Shown here in pieces: positions 27,811 through 36,035 of a stretch of DNA of 64,000 nucleotides (position 1 is the stretch's first letter; each line of letters begins with the position of its first letter). The notes under the pieces were generated by a model, which had not been told where the DNA came from, ran no database searches, and worked only from the letters and a program-made list of their open reading frames with translations. This DNA is from Methylobacterium sp. E-005 (GTDB lineage: Bacteria > Pseudomonadota > Alphaproteobacteria > Rhizobiales > Beijerinckiaceae): the NCBI RefSeq assembly GCF_022829725.1, contig NZ_JAKSYG010000238.1, positions 1 to 64,000 of the forward strand, given 5' to 3'. A program made the translations under genes and the position numbers.

Positions 27811-29004
27811 ATGACCCCGCCGCCCTCGCGTTCGACCGGACCGTCTGAAACAGGCTCGATCCTGTGGATTCTGATGCTCGGGTCGGCCCTGGTCACCCTG
27901 GCTGCGGCCCGGCGGGGTGAGCCGGTGCCGCAGGCGGCCGCTGAGCCGATGGACGAACCCGCGTCCCCGCGCGCGGAACGCGCCATCGAGAAAGCGCGGA
28001 AGGGCGTATCACCGGGCGCGCGCTCGGTCTCCGGCCGCGCCGCCCAGCTCACCGTGGCGACACAGCCCGAGCGCGGCCGCGCCGCCGCGACCCCGTCCGA
28101 AATGACGCGGGCCGGCTGGAAGGACATCGCGGTCCGGGTCTACCTGGAATTCAACAAGGATCGGGTCCTGGCGGTCGCCGCGGGGGTCACCTTCTACACC
28201 CTCCTGTCGCTGTTCCCGGCGATCGCCGCGCTGGTGACGTGCTACGGTCTGTTCGCGGACGTGACCGTCATCAACGATCACCTCGCGCAGCTCCACGCGG
28301 TGCTGCCCTCCGGGGCGGTCGAGCTGATCGGCGATCAGGTGAAACGCATCGCCGCCAAGGGCAGCGGCTCCTTAAGCGTGACGTTCTTCTCCAGCCTGCT
28401 GCTGTCGATCTGGAGCGCCAACGCCGCCATGAAGGCGATGTTCGACGCGCTGAACGTGGTCTACGAGGAGGAGGAGAAGCGCAACTTCTTCTGGCTCAAC
28501 CTCCGCTCACTGACCTTCACGATCGGGGCGCTGCTGTTCATCATCATCGCACTCAACGCCATCGTCGTGGTGCCGGTGATGCTGAACTTCTTCGGGCTTG
28601 GCTCGACCGCGTGGCTCCTGGCGGCCCTGCGCTGGCCGGCGATCCTGATCGTGCTGCTCGGCGGTCTTTCGGTCCTCTACCGGTTCGGCCCGAGCCGGGA
28701 GCACGCCCGCTGGCGCTGGGTCGGGGTCGGCAGCGTCGTGGCGGGGCTGCTCTGGCTCGCCGCCTCGCTGCTGTTCTCTTGGTACGTCGCCAATTTCGGC
28801 ACCTACAACGAGACCTATGGCTCGCTCGGCGCCGTCATCGGCTTCATGACCTGGATCTGGATCTCCTCCACGATCGTGCTGCTCGGCGGCGAGATCAACG
28901 CCGAGCTGGAGCACCAGACCGGGCACGACACCACCACGGGGGCGCCCCTGCCGATCGGGCAGCGGCGGGCGCGCATGGCCGACACGGTGGGTGCGGCAGC
29001 CTGA
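27811..29004 (+). CDS. YihY/BrkB family inner-membrane protein
   Basis: A 397-residue membrane protein with an N-terminal hydrophobic segment (GSILWILMLGSALVTLAA). A Pro/Arg-rich cytosolic linker (about 31-110) follows, then the YihY domain: WKDIAVRVYLEFNKDRVLAVAAGVTFYTLLSLFPAIAALVTCYGLF, SIWSANAAMKAMFDALNVVYEE and the six-helix core ending SLGAVIGFMTWIWISSTIVLLGGEINAELE. These motifs (AGVxFY, GAVIxxMxWxW, LGGEINAE) define the family once annotated as ribonuclease BN by mistake. Function is unsettled. It is transcribed divergently from uvsE, with 128 bases between them. Confidence 0.9.
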   Translation: MTPPPSRSTGPSETGSILWILMLGSALVTLAAARRGEPVPQAAAEPMDEPASPRAERAIEKARKGVSPGARSVSGRAAQLTVATQPERGRAAATPSEMTRAGWKDIAVRVYLEFNKDRVLAVAAGVTFYTLLSLFPAIAALVTCYGLFADVTVINDHLAQLHAVLPSGAVELIGDQVKRIAAKGSGSLSVTFFSSLLLSIWSANAAMKAMFDALNVVYEEEEKRNFFWLNLRSLTFTIGALLFIIIALNAIVVVPVMLNFFGLGSTAWLLAALRWPAILIVLLGGLSVLYRFGPSREHARWRWVGVGSVVAGLLWLAASLLFSWYVANFGTYNETYGSLGAVIGFMTWIWISSTIVLLGGEINAELEHQTGHDTTTGAPLPIGQRRARMADTVGAAA

Positions 29005-29072
29005 CCGTAAGCGGCAGGACTGCCGAATATTCCGGCTTGCACCTATATGACGGTGCGACAAGGGAGATTGCC

Positions 29073-29483
29073 ATGGCGGATACGCCGATCACCAACCCCG
29101 ATGCCCGCAGCGACACCGAGTGGCGCGAGTCCCTCACGCCGGAGCAGTACCGGGTCCTGCGCGAGCACGGCACCGAGCGGGCCGGCACGAGCTGCCTGCT
29201 GGCCGAGAAGCGCCCCGGCACCTTCACCTGCGCGGGCTGCGGCCAGCCGCTGTTCGAGCAGGGCACCAAGTTCGAGTCCGGCACCGGCTGGCCGAGCTTC
29301 TTCGAGCCGATCGAGGGCGCCGTGGCGACCACCGTGGATCGCAGCCACTGGATGGTGCGGACGGAGGTGCATTGCGCCCGCTGCCAGGGCCATCTCGGCC
29401 ACGTCTTCGACGATGGGCCCGCGCCCACCGGCCTGCGCTACTGCATGAACGGCGCCGCGATGAATTTCGAGCCGGCCGGCTGA
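29073..29483 (+). CDS. msrB: Peptide-methionine (R)-S-oxide reductase
   Basis: A 136-residue MsrB that repairs oxidised methionine (R-epimer) in proteins using thioredoxin. Structural zinc ligands are Cys53/Cys56 (CAGC) and Cys101/Cys104 (CARC). The active site includes GTGWPSFFEP (71-79), GHLGHVFDDGP (106-115) and nucleophile Cys124 in RYCMNG. No N-terminal leader, so it is cytosolic. The ATG at 29073 has AGGGAG at 29061-29066. It lies 68 bases after the YihY gene, and a hairpin after it probably ends the transcript. Confidence 0.95.
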   Translation: MADTPITNPDARSDTEWRESLTPEQYRVLREHGTERAGTSCLLAEKRPGTFTCAGCGQPLFEQGTKFESGTGWPSFFEPIEGAVATTVDRSHWMVRTEVHCARCQGHLGHVFDDGPAPTGLRYCMNGAAMNFEPAG

Positions 29484-29803
29484 GGCGACAGCGTCCCTTT
29501 AACCTGGGATGCGAAAGTTGGGCGCAAAGGCGGGATTGCGGGGACAGGGCGGGCGGCGACCGAGTCCTGTCCCCGGATCGGTCTTGATTTCGGCACGTTT
29601 TTGCTTAGCGCTTTATTCTCTCATGTTGTCGCTGCCTGGAGTTCGGCGACGGAAGTGGTTGGGTACGGTCCAATACGGCGTTGCGGTTCCGCTTATACGC
29701 CGCGTGAAGCCGTTCCACTTGCCTCCTCGCGTCCGGGCCGGCGATCCGAAGGGTGTCCGCCGGCTCGGCGCGCCGCCGACCAAGCGGGAGGGGTATTGAA
29801 TCC
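29484..29803. other. Gene-free region with a GGGGACAGG/CCTGTCCCC hairpin
   Basis: Between msrB and the next gene there is no credible gene. A perfect nine-base inverted repeat (GGGGACAGG at 29540-29548, CCTGTCCCC at 29566-29574) lies 56 bases after the msrB stop and could act as a terminator, although no T-run follows at once. Downstream, 29581-29640 is AT-richer (ttgatttcggcacgtttttg) and probably carries the promoter of the gene at 29804. No hexamer pair is convincing. Confidence 0.5.
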
Positions 29804-30808
29804 ATGAGCACCGTTCGCCGATTTCTGGTCGCCCCATCCCTGGTCCGCCTGATCCGCAAGGAGCGCGGCGGCGCCCGCATCACCGAGGGGCATTTCGCGC
29901 CGCAGGGCGGCCGGTCCTCCTTCGTGCGGGTCGACGGGCAGCAATGCCAGCTGGTGCTGGTGAACAAGGGTCCGGACGGCATCCTGGTCGAGGAACGCAC
30001 CGACGTGCCGCGCGCCCATGGCGACGCGCTCCTCGACGTCTGCCCCGGCAAAGCCGCCTACGACCGCACCACGATGACGATCGGCGGGCGCGAGATCGCC
30101 ATCGACCGTTACGTCACCCCCGGCAGCCTGGACCTCATCAGCGTCGCCTTCGACAACGACGGCGATGCGGCCGGCTTCCCGACACCGAGCTGGTTCGGGC
30201 GTGAGGTCAGCGGCGAGCCGGCTTTCGAGCGGCAATCCCTGGCGATCCAGGGTGTACCGGCCCAGGAGGAGGTCCCCCTGAGCAACGCGGCCTTGGACGC
30301 CGTGCTTGACCTGATCGAGCCGCGCTTCGGCTTCGGCCGCTATGGCAGCAGCGCCCGGTCCGCGGAGGCGGACGAGGGTGCGCTCGGCGCGATGCGCCGT
30401 ATCGTGGCGCCGCCCCCGGCTCCGCAGCCCGTCGCGGCTCCGCCCGTCCCCGCCGCGCCGGTGGCGCCGCCCGCGCCGGAGCCCGTCGAGGCCGCCCCCG
30501 TCGCCGCGGAGCACGTCGAGCCGGAGCCCGAGCCTCATGTCGAGCCGGAGGCGCCGCCCCCCGCACCGGAGCCGGCTCCGCAGCCCGTTCATCAGGAAGC
30601 CCCGGCGGCGCAGGCCAGTGCCCCGGATTCCCTGCACGGCGACACCCGGATCGACGACGTGATCGAAAGCCTGTCGCAGGCGCTCGGCGCGGCGATCCAT
30701 CAGCAGCCGGAGCACGGGGCCGAGGGCAAGGATGGGAAGGGCGAGGATCCGGGCTCGATGTTCGAGCGCTGGACCGTACGCCCCCGCCGCAGCCAGCAGC
30801 AGACCTGA
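29804..30808 (+). CDS. CYTH-like-domain protein with Pro/Ala/Glu-rich tail
   Basis: A 334-residue protein. The ATG at 29804 follows GGGAGGGG at 29786-29793. Residues 1-150 (VRRFLVAPSLVRLIRKERGG, then RITEGHFAPQGGRSSFVRVDGQ, ERTDVPRAHGDALLDVCPGKAAYDRTTM, IAIDRYVTPGSLDLISVAFDND) resemble a CYTH/triphosphate-tunnel fold: a leading RFLV, alternating basic strands and an EID-like strand. The usual ExExK opening is degenerate, so catalysis is doubtful. About residues 203-275 are a Pro-Ala-Glu repeat region, followed by an acidic helical end (DDVIESLSQALGAAIH). Function is unknown. It is convergent with the L,D-transpeptidase gene. Confidence 0.6.
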   Translation: MSTVRRFLVAPSLVRLIRKERGGARITEGHFAPQGGRSSFVRVDGQQCQLVLVNKGPDGILVEERTDVPRAHGDALLDVCPGKAAYDRTTMTIGGREIAIDRYVTPGSLDLISVAFDNDGDAAGFPTPSWFGREVSGEPAFERQSLAIQGVPAQEEVPLSNAALDAVLDLIEPRFGFGRYGSSARSAEADEGALGAMRRIVAPPPAPQPVAAPPVPAAPVAPPAPEPVEAAPVAAEHVEPEPEPHVEPEAPPPAPEPAPQPVHQEAPAAQASAPDSLHGDTRIDDVIESLSQALGAAIHQQPEHGAEGKDGKGEDPGSMFERWTVRPRRSQQQT

Positions 30809-30846
30809 GGGTCGCACCGGCCAGATCGGCGCGAAGCGCGAGACAC

Positions 30847-30875
30847 GGGCCGCGGCGCATGACGCACCGCGGCCC
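30847..30875. terminator. Bidirectional terminator-like hairpin
   Basis: GGGCCGCGG (30847-30855) and CCGCGGCCC (30867-30875) form a perfect nine-base stem with an 11-base loop, placed midway between two convergent genes (stops at 30808 and 30923). A short ttccc follows. Position and strength suggest a shared terminator. Confidence 0.6.
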
Positions 30876-30922
30876 TTCCCATGCGGACGGATGCCTCGTT
30901 CAGGTGTCCTCACCGAGCGTCG

Positions 30923-31351
30923 TCAATTGCGGATCACCACCGCCGCGCCGCCGCGGTTGCGGGCGAGGCTGAACAGGGCAGCCGCGTGGCCGGGCGAGAG
31001 CCGGATGCAGCCGTGGCTCGCCCGGCGCCCGAGGGCGCCCGTCGCGTAGGTTCCGTGGATGGCGTAGCCGCCGCGGAAGAACATCGCGTGCGGCATCGGC
31101 GAGCCGTGATACTTGTGCGAGCGCCACATCGGCGCCATCAGCCCGACCCGGAACCGGCCGTTGGGCGTGCTGTAGCCGCGCCGGGCGGTGGAGACAGGCC
31201 AGTCATAGGCGGGATAGCCGTCGACGAAGACGCGCATCCGCTGGCGCCCCTGATCGATCTGTGCGACGACGCCGGCCGTGGCCGGGGCGGACAGGGAACA
31301 GGCCAGCAGACCGCCGAGCAATGCGCTCCCAGCCCAATGACGTACAGCCAC
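30923..31351 (-). CDS. L,D-transpeptidase (YkuD/ErfK family)
   Basis: A 142-residue exported cell-wall enzyme. The signal peptide is at about 1-26 (WAGSALLGGLLACSLSAPATAG). The YkuD core has RMRVFVDG, TPNGRFRVGLM and the catalytic box HGTYATGALGRRASHGCIRLS, with nucleophile Cys115. It would form 3-3 cross-links in peptidoglycan or attach proteins to it. This is a minimal catalytic domain without LysM or PGBD modules. The start is GTG 31351, preceded by CGGAGA. The promoter lies in the 248 bases before dctA, shared divergently. Confidence 0.92.
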   Translation of the reverse strand: MAVRHWAGSALLGGLLACSLSAPATAGVVAQIDQGRQRMRVFVDGYPAYDWPVSTARRGYSTPNGRFRVGLMAPMWRSHKYHGSPMPHAMFFRGGYAIHGTYATGALGRRASHGCIRLSPGHAAALFSLARNRGGAAVVIRN

Positions 31352-31599
31352 GGAAAATCTCCGGAATGCCTGCGAAAGCCGTGCGGCGGACGGCGAAATC
31401 CGGCGGCGATGGAAAACTGAGCCGCGGTTCTAGGGATGAGCGCGATTATCGGGCGGGAGAAGTACTTCAGCGCGGGGATCGACAGGTTTTTGTCACGGTT
31501 GGTTCCCGGTAGATTACCGAGCTGCCGTTGAGGCGCCGGACGATAGCCGCTAGCGTGCCGGCACATCGGGAGGGTGCGCGGCAGTCGCACGGATAGGAC

Positions 31600-32973
31600 A
31601 TGGCACAGGCAATCCACGCGACGAGTCCGGCCGCGGCGCCCCGCGAGCCCTGGTACAAAGTTCTCTACATTCAGGTCCTGATCGCCATCGCGCTCGGTGT
31701 CCTGCTCGGGTGGTACGACCCAGCCGCCGGCAAGGCGATGAAGTGGCTCGGCGACGCCTTCATCGGCCTGATCAAGATGATGATCGCGCCGATCATCTTC
31801 TGCACCATCGTGCACGGCATCGCGTCGATCGGCGACCTGAAGAAGGTCGGCCGTGTCGGCCTCAAGGCGCTGGTCTACTTCGAGGTGGTCTCCACCGTGG
31901 CGCTGCTGATCGGCGTCCTGGTCGGCGAGGTCATTCGGCCCGGCGCCGGCTTCAATGCCGACCCGTCGAAGCTCGACGCCAGCAAGGTGGCGAGCTACGC
32001 CAACAAGGCGGCGGCCGATTCCACGGTCGCCCACATCCTGGCGATCATCCCCAAGAGCTTCCTAGATCCCTTCGCCACCGGCGACCTGCTCCAGGTGCTG
32101 CTGATCTCGATCCTCACCGGCGTCGTCGTGACGGGTCTCGGCGACCGGGCCGCGTCCGTGAACCACGCGATCGACACCGCCGGCCAGATCTTCTTCCGGA
32201 TCATCGGCATCGTCGTGAAGCTCGCCCCGATCGGTGCCTTCGGCGCCATGGCGTTCACCATCGGCGAGTACGGCATCCAGAAGGTCTACGACCTCGCATG
32301 GCTGGTCGGCACCTTCTACGTCACCGCGATCCTGTTCGTGGTGGTGGTGCTCGGCGCGATCGCCCGGGTCGCCGGGTTCTCGATCCTGCGCTTCCTGGCC
32401 TACATCAAGGACGAGTTGCTGATCGTGGTCGGCACATCGTCCTCCGAGACGGTGCTGCCGCAGCTCATGACCAAGATGCGCCGCCTCGGCGCCTCGGATT
32501 CGGTGGTCGGCCTCGTGGTGCCCACGGGCTACTCGTTCAACCTCGACGGCACCAACATCTACATGACGCTGGCCACGCTGTTCCTGGCGCAGGCGGTGGG
32601 CGCGGATCTGACGATCAGCCAGTACGCGACCATCATCCTGGTGGCGATGCTGACTTCGAAGGGCGCCTCGGGCGTCACCGGCGCGGGCTTCATCACCCTG
32701 GCGGCGACCCTCTCGGCGATCCCCAACAGCCCGGTGCCGGTGGCCGCCATGACCCTGGTCCTCGGCATCGACAAGTTCATGTCCGAGTGCCGCGCGCTCA
32801 CCAACCTCGTGGGCAACGGCGTGGCCTGCGTGGTGGTCAGCCGCTGGGAGGGCGAGCTCGACGTGGCCAAGCTCAACGAGGTGATGGCCCACCCGGTCTC
32901 CATCGGCACCCACATCACCGACCAGTCGCCGCAGCCGATGGCGACGGACGGCAAGGTGGCCGCCGCCGAGTGA
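31600..32973 (+). CDS. dctA: C4-dicarboxylate/proton or sodium symporter
   Basis: A 457-residue secondary transporter of the DAACS family for succinate, fumarate and malate. It starts with a short polar N-terminus and WYKVLYIQVLIAIALGVLLGW. KMMIAPIIFCTIVHGIA, the re-entrant LLIVVGTSSSETVLPQLM (SSSE motif) and VVPTGYSFNLDGTNIYMTLATLF (GYSFNLDGT motif) are characteristic of DctA. FMSECRALTNLVGNGVACVVV follows near the C-terminus. The stop overlaps the ATG of the ROK kinase (TGATG), so both are translated from one message. In rhizobia it is controlled by DctBD, which is not in this window. Confidence 0.95.
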   Translation: MAQAIHATSPAAAPREPWYKVLYIQVLIAIALGVLLGWYDPAAGKAMKWLGDAFIGLIKMMIAPIIFCTIVHGIASIGDLKKVGRVGLKALVYFEVVSTVALLIGVLVGEVIRPGAGFNADPSKLDASKVASYANKAAADSTVAHILAIIPKSFLDPFATGDLLQVLLISILTGVVVTGLGDRAASVNHAIDTAGQIFFRIIGIVVKLAPIGAFGAMAFTIGEYGIQKVYDLAWLVGTFYVTAILFVVVVLGAIARVAGFSILRFLAYIKDELLIVVGTSSSETVLPQLMTKMRRLGASDSVVGLVVPTGYSFNLDGTNIYMTLATLFLAQAVGADLTISQYATIILVAMLTSKGASGVTGAGFITLAATLSAIPNSPVPVAAMTLVLGIDKFMSECRALTNLVGNGVACVVVSRWEGELDVAKLNEVMAHPVSIGTHITDQSPQPMATDGKVAAAE

Positions 32974-33899
32974 TGGCGGCGCCAACGCTGCGGGCGCGCC
33001 TCGGCATCGATCTCGGCGGCACCAAGATTGCCGGGATCGTCCTCGACCGGACCGGGGCGACGCTGGCGGAGGCCCGGACGGCGGCCCCCCGCGGCGATTA
33101 TCGAGCCACGATCGAGGCGGTGGCGGGCTTGGTCCTGCACCTGGAAGCCGCCGCGGGCACGCCCTGTACGGTCGGTATCGGCATGCCGGGGAGCCTGTCC
33201 CCGGCGACCGGCCTCGTGCGCAACGCCAATTCCCATTGGCTCAACGGGCATCCGTTCGCGGCGGATCTCGCGCTGCGCCTTGAGCGGCCGCTGCGGATCG
33301 AGAACGACGCCAACTGCCTCGCCGTCTCCGAGGCGATCGACGGCGCGGGCGCGGGGGCACGCGTCGTGTGGGCGGTGATCCTCGGCACCGGCGTCGGATC
33401 GGGCATCGCCATCGATGGGCGCGCGCTGACGGGCCGCAACGGCATCGCGGGCGAGTGGGGTCACGGCCCGCTGCCGGGAGCCCGGGACGACGAGCGGCCC
33501 GGCGCATCCTGCTATTGCGGTCGCCACGGCTGCATCGAGACGTGGTTGTCCGGCCCGGGCCTCGCAGCGGACCACGCCCGGCGGCACGGTGGCGACCTGA
33601 CCGCCGAGGCGATCGTATCCGCCGCCCGGTCCGGCGCGCCAGAGGCACGGGCGACGCTCGCCGCCCATCTCGACCGGCTCGGGCGCGCGGCCGCGCAGGT
33701 GGTCAATCTGCTCGACCCGGACGTGATCGTGATCGGCGGCGGCCTGTCGCGGATCCCGGAGCTGATCGCAGGCCTGCACGCGGCGATTGCCCCCCACGTC
33801 TTCTCCGACGCCTTCGACACGCCGGTCCGGGCGAGCCTGCACGGCGACGCCTCGGGCGTGCGCGGCGCGGCCTGGCTGTGGGACGCGGACCCGGCCTGA
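32973..33899 (+). CDS. ROK family sugar kinase
   Basis: A 308-residue ROK kinase, likely a fructokinase (Mak) or N-acetyl-hexosamine kinase. It shows LGIDLGGTKIAGIVLD (10-25, phosphate 1) and IGIGMPGSLSPATG. The catalytic Asp112 is in ENDANCLAVSE, His164 in GEWGHGPLP, and the zinc motif CYCGRHGCIETWLSG has Cys180, Cys182 and Cys187. INxGGGxS-like VIVIGGGLS binds ATP. The ATG overlaps the dctA stop, an unexpected pairing of a sugar kinase with a dicarboxylate carrier. The sugar is not determined by sequence: the GEWGHxPLP form occurs in both fructokinases and NagK. Confidence 0.9.
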   Translation: MAAPTLRARLGIDLGGTKIAGIVLDRTGATLAEARTAAPRGDYRATIEAVAGLVLHLEAAAGTPCTVGIGMPGSLSPATGLVRNANSHWLNGHPFAADLALRLERPLRIENDANCLAVSEAIDGAGAGARVVWAVILGTGVGSGIAIDGRALTGRNGIAGEWGHGPLPGARDDERPGASCYCGRHGCIETWLSGPGLAADHARRHGGDLTAEAIVSAARSGAPEARATLAAHLDRLGRAAAQVVNLLDPDVIVIGGGLSRIPELIAGLHAAIAPHVFSDAFDTPVRASLHGDASGVRGAAWLWDADPA

Positions 33900-34037
33900 C
33901 GCCTCCTCCACAGCGGAAACCGGCCCTCCGAGCGCCCCCGCGCGGCCGGAACGATCTGTCGGAGCCATCCGCGCGAAGATCCGCTCCGCCCTCGACACCT
34001 TGATCGAAGTCAACGCACAGCTTAGGTTCGCTTGACG

Positions 34038-34064
34038 TTGACACTTCGATCGATTCGGTATGTA
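34038..34064 (+). promoter_or_regulatory. Possible promoter upstream of hypX
   Basis: TTGACA (34038-34043) is a perfect -35 box. TATGTA (34059-34064) is a fair -10 but only 15 bases away. The region 34020-34140 is AT-rich compared with its surroundings and lies 114 bases before the hypX start. Confidence 0.35.
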
Positions 34065-34177
34065 TTTTTCCGGATCTAACTCGAAGATATGCCAATTGTA
34101 CATTAGAAATACAATAAATTACCGGGAAGACGTCCGAGATAGGTTTGGCTACAGCCAAATTCAGGTCGGATATTCTG

Positions 34178-35935
34178 ATGCGCGTGCTTCTTGTCTCCTC
34201 GGCGTTCAACAGCATGACGCAGAGGTTCTTTGTCGAACTCTCGGATGCCGGCCACGAGGTGGCTGTCGAGATCTTTGGTGGCGACGAGGATCGGCTCACT
34301 GACGCATTCGCGACGTTCCGCCCGGATCTGACCATCGCCCCGTTCCTCACCCGGGCGATCCCGGAGCGATTGTGGCGCTCCTACCTCACGCTGATCGTCC
34401 ATCCGGGGATCGAAGGTGACCGCGGCCCCTCGGCACTCGACTGGGCCCTGCAGGAGCGGTGGGACGTCTGGGGCGTGACCCTGCTGCAGGCCGAGGCCGA
34501 CATGGATGCCGGCCCGATCTGGGCGACGCGGACCTTCCCGCTGCGCCAAGCGCCCAAGAGCAGTATCTACCGCCGCGAGGTGATCGACGGCGCCGTGGCC
34601 TGCCTGTGGGAGGCGCTGGCCAATCTCGAAAACCCCGGCTTCCGCCCGCGGCCGCTCGACTACGCGGCCCCCACGGCGTTGGGCCGGCTGCGACCGTCGA
34701 TGAAGCAGGCGGACCGCCGCATCGACTGGAGTCGGCACGAGACGGCCGAGATCCTGGCGCGCATCCACGCGGCCGACGGGGTGCCGGGCGTCCTCGACGA
34801 GCTCTACGGCCGGCCGGTCTACCTGCATGCGGCCTGCGCCGAGCCGCGCCTGCGGGGCGAGCCGGGCGCGGTGATCGCCCGGTCCGAGAGCGGGGCGATC
34901 TGCCGGGCGACGGTGGACGGTGCGGTGTGGATCGGCCGCCTGAAGCCGAAGCAGGAGGGTGGCATCAAACTCGACGCCGTACAGGTTCTGGGCGACGCGC
35001 TTCCCGCGGACCTGGCGGTGATCGCCCCAGCGGCGGAGCTGGCCTATCCAAACCCGGTCGAGGAGGTGCGGACCGAGCGCCAGGGCGACATCATCCGCCT
35101 GCGCTTCGACTTCCACAACGGCGCAATGAGCACCGCCCAGTGCCGCAAGCTCCGGACGGCGTTCGAGCAGGCGCGGGCGCATTCGCCCAAGGTCATCGTG
35201 CTCGCCGGCGGTGACGATCTCTGGTCGAACGGCATCCACCTCAACCAAATCGAGGCGAGCACGGATGCCGCCGCGGAATCCTGGGCCAACATCGTGGCCA
35301 TGGACGACCTGATCCGCGCAATCATCCTGGCGACCGACACGGTCGTGGTGGCGGCGGTCGGTCGCAATGTCGGCGCCGGCGGCGCGATTCTTCCGCTCGC
35401 CGCCGATGTCGTGCTGGTCCGCGAGGGCGTGGTGCTCAACCCGCATTACCGCAACATGGGCTGGCTCTACGGTTCGGAATACTGGACCTATCTGCTGCCC
35501 CGCCGGGTCGGGTGGGAGCGCGCCGTCGCGCTGACGGAAGGCTGCCTGCCGATCAGCGCCCGCCGGGCCGCGGAAATCGGCCTCGCCGACCGGGTGATCG
35601 CCGCCGAAGGGTTCGATCTGGCCGTGCAGGCCTGCGCCGTCGCGCAGGCGCAGGATCACGCCGCGATCATCGCGCGCAAACAGGCGGTGCGCGAAGCCGA
35701 TGAGATACAGCGCCCGCTGGCGCAGTATCGGCGTGCGGAGCTGACGCAGATGTACCGGAACTTCTTCCAGCCGGAGTCCCCCTACCACCGGGCGCGCAAC
35801 GCCTTCGTGTTCAAGCGCCCCGCCTGCTGGTCGCCGGCCTCCGTCCGCCTGCTCGCCGGCACGGCGGAGGCGGCGGGAAGCGCGCCGCCGACCCGCTCCG
35901 ACCTCTGCCGGCCGCCGGAGGCCGTGGGCTTCTGA
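34178..35935 (+). CDS. hypX: Hydrogenase maturation protein HypX (HoxX)
   Basis: A 585-residue two-domain enzyme. The N-terminal half (MRVLLVSSAFNSMTQRFFVELS, then TIAPFLTRAIPERLW and LIVHPGIEGDRGPSALDWAL) is a formyl-tetrahydrofolate hydrolase/transferase-like domain. The C-terminal half, from about residue 300, is an enoyl-CoA-hydratase (crotonase) domain with VVAAVGRNVGAGGAILPLAADVVLVRE and GEYWTYLLPRRVG-like segments. HypX is known to make carbon monoxide from formyl-THF via formyl-CoA for the CO ligand of O2-tolerant [NiFe]-hydrogenases under air. The ATG at 34178 aligns with the family start; an upstream TTG adds 11 residues. No other hydrogenase gene lies in this window. Confidence 0.9.
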   Translation: MRVLLVSSAFNSMTQRFFVELSDAGHEVAVEIFGGDEDRLTDAFATFRPDLTIAPFLTRAIPERLWRSYLTLIVHPGIEGDRGPSALDWALQERWDVWGVTLLQAEADMDAGPIWATRTFPLRQAPKSSIYRREVIDGAVACLWEALANLENPGFRPRPLDYAAPTALGRLRPSMKQADRRIDWSRHETAEILARIHAADGVPGVLDELYGRPVYLHAACAEPRLRGEPGAVIARSESGAICRATVDGAVWIGRLKPKQEGGIKLDAVQVLGDALPADLAVIAPAAELAYPNPVEEVRTERQGDIIRLRFDFHNGAMSTAQCRKLRTAFEQARAHSPKVIVLAGGDDLWSNGIHLNQIEASTDAAAESWANIVAMDDLIRAIILATDTVVVAAVGRNVGAGGAILPLAADVVLVREGVVLNPHYRNMGWLYGSEYWTYLLPRRVGWERAVALTEGCLPISARRAAEIGLADRVIAAEGFDLAVQACAVAQAQDHAAIIARKQAVREADEIQRPLAQYRRAELTQMYRNFFQPESPYHRARNAFVFKRPACWSPASVRLLAGTAEAAGSAPPTRSDLCRPPEAVGF

Positions 35936-36035
35936 GGCATCCGGCCGCCCGCTCTGACGCAGACGTGTTGGACCGGCGGCCTTGCGGGCGCGGGAGGGGC
36001 GGGGCAGGAGGGCCACGCCTCAGCTCCGATACCCC

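Noticed and set aside
29509..29799. A 96-residue gene between msrB and the CYTH-like gene
   Set aside because: It overlaps a strong hairpin, has no ribosome binding site, and its Arg/Pro-rich translation changes character along its length.
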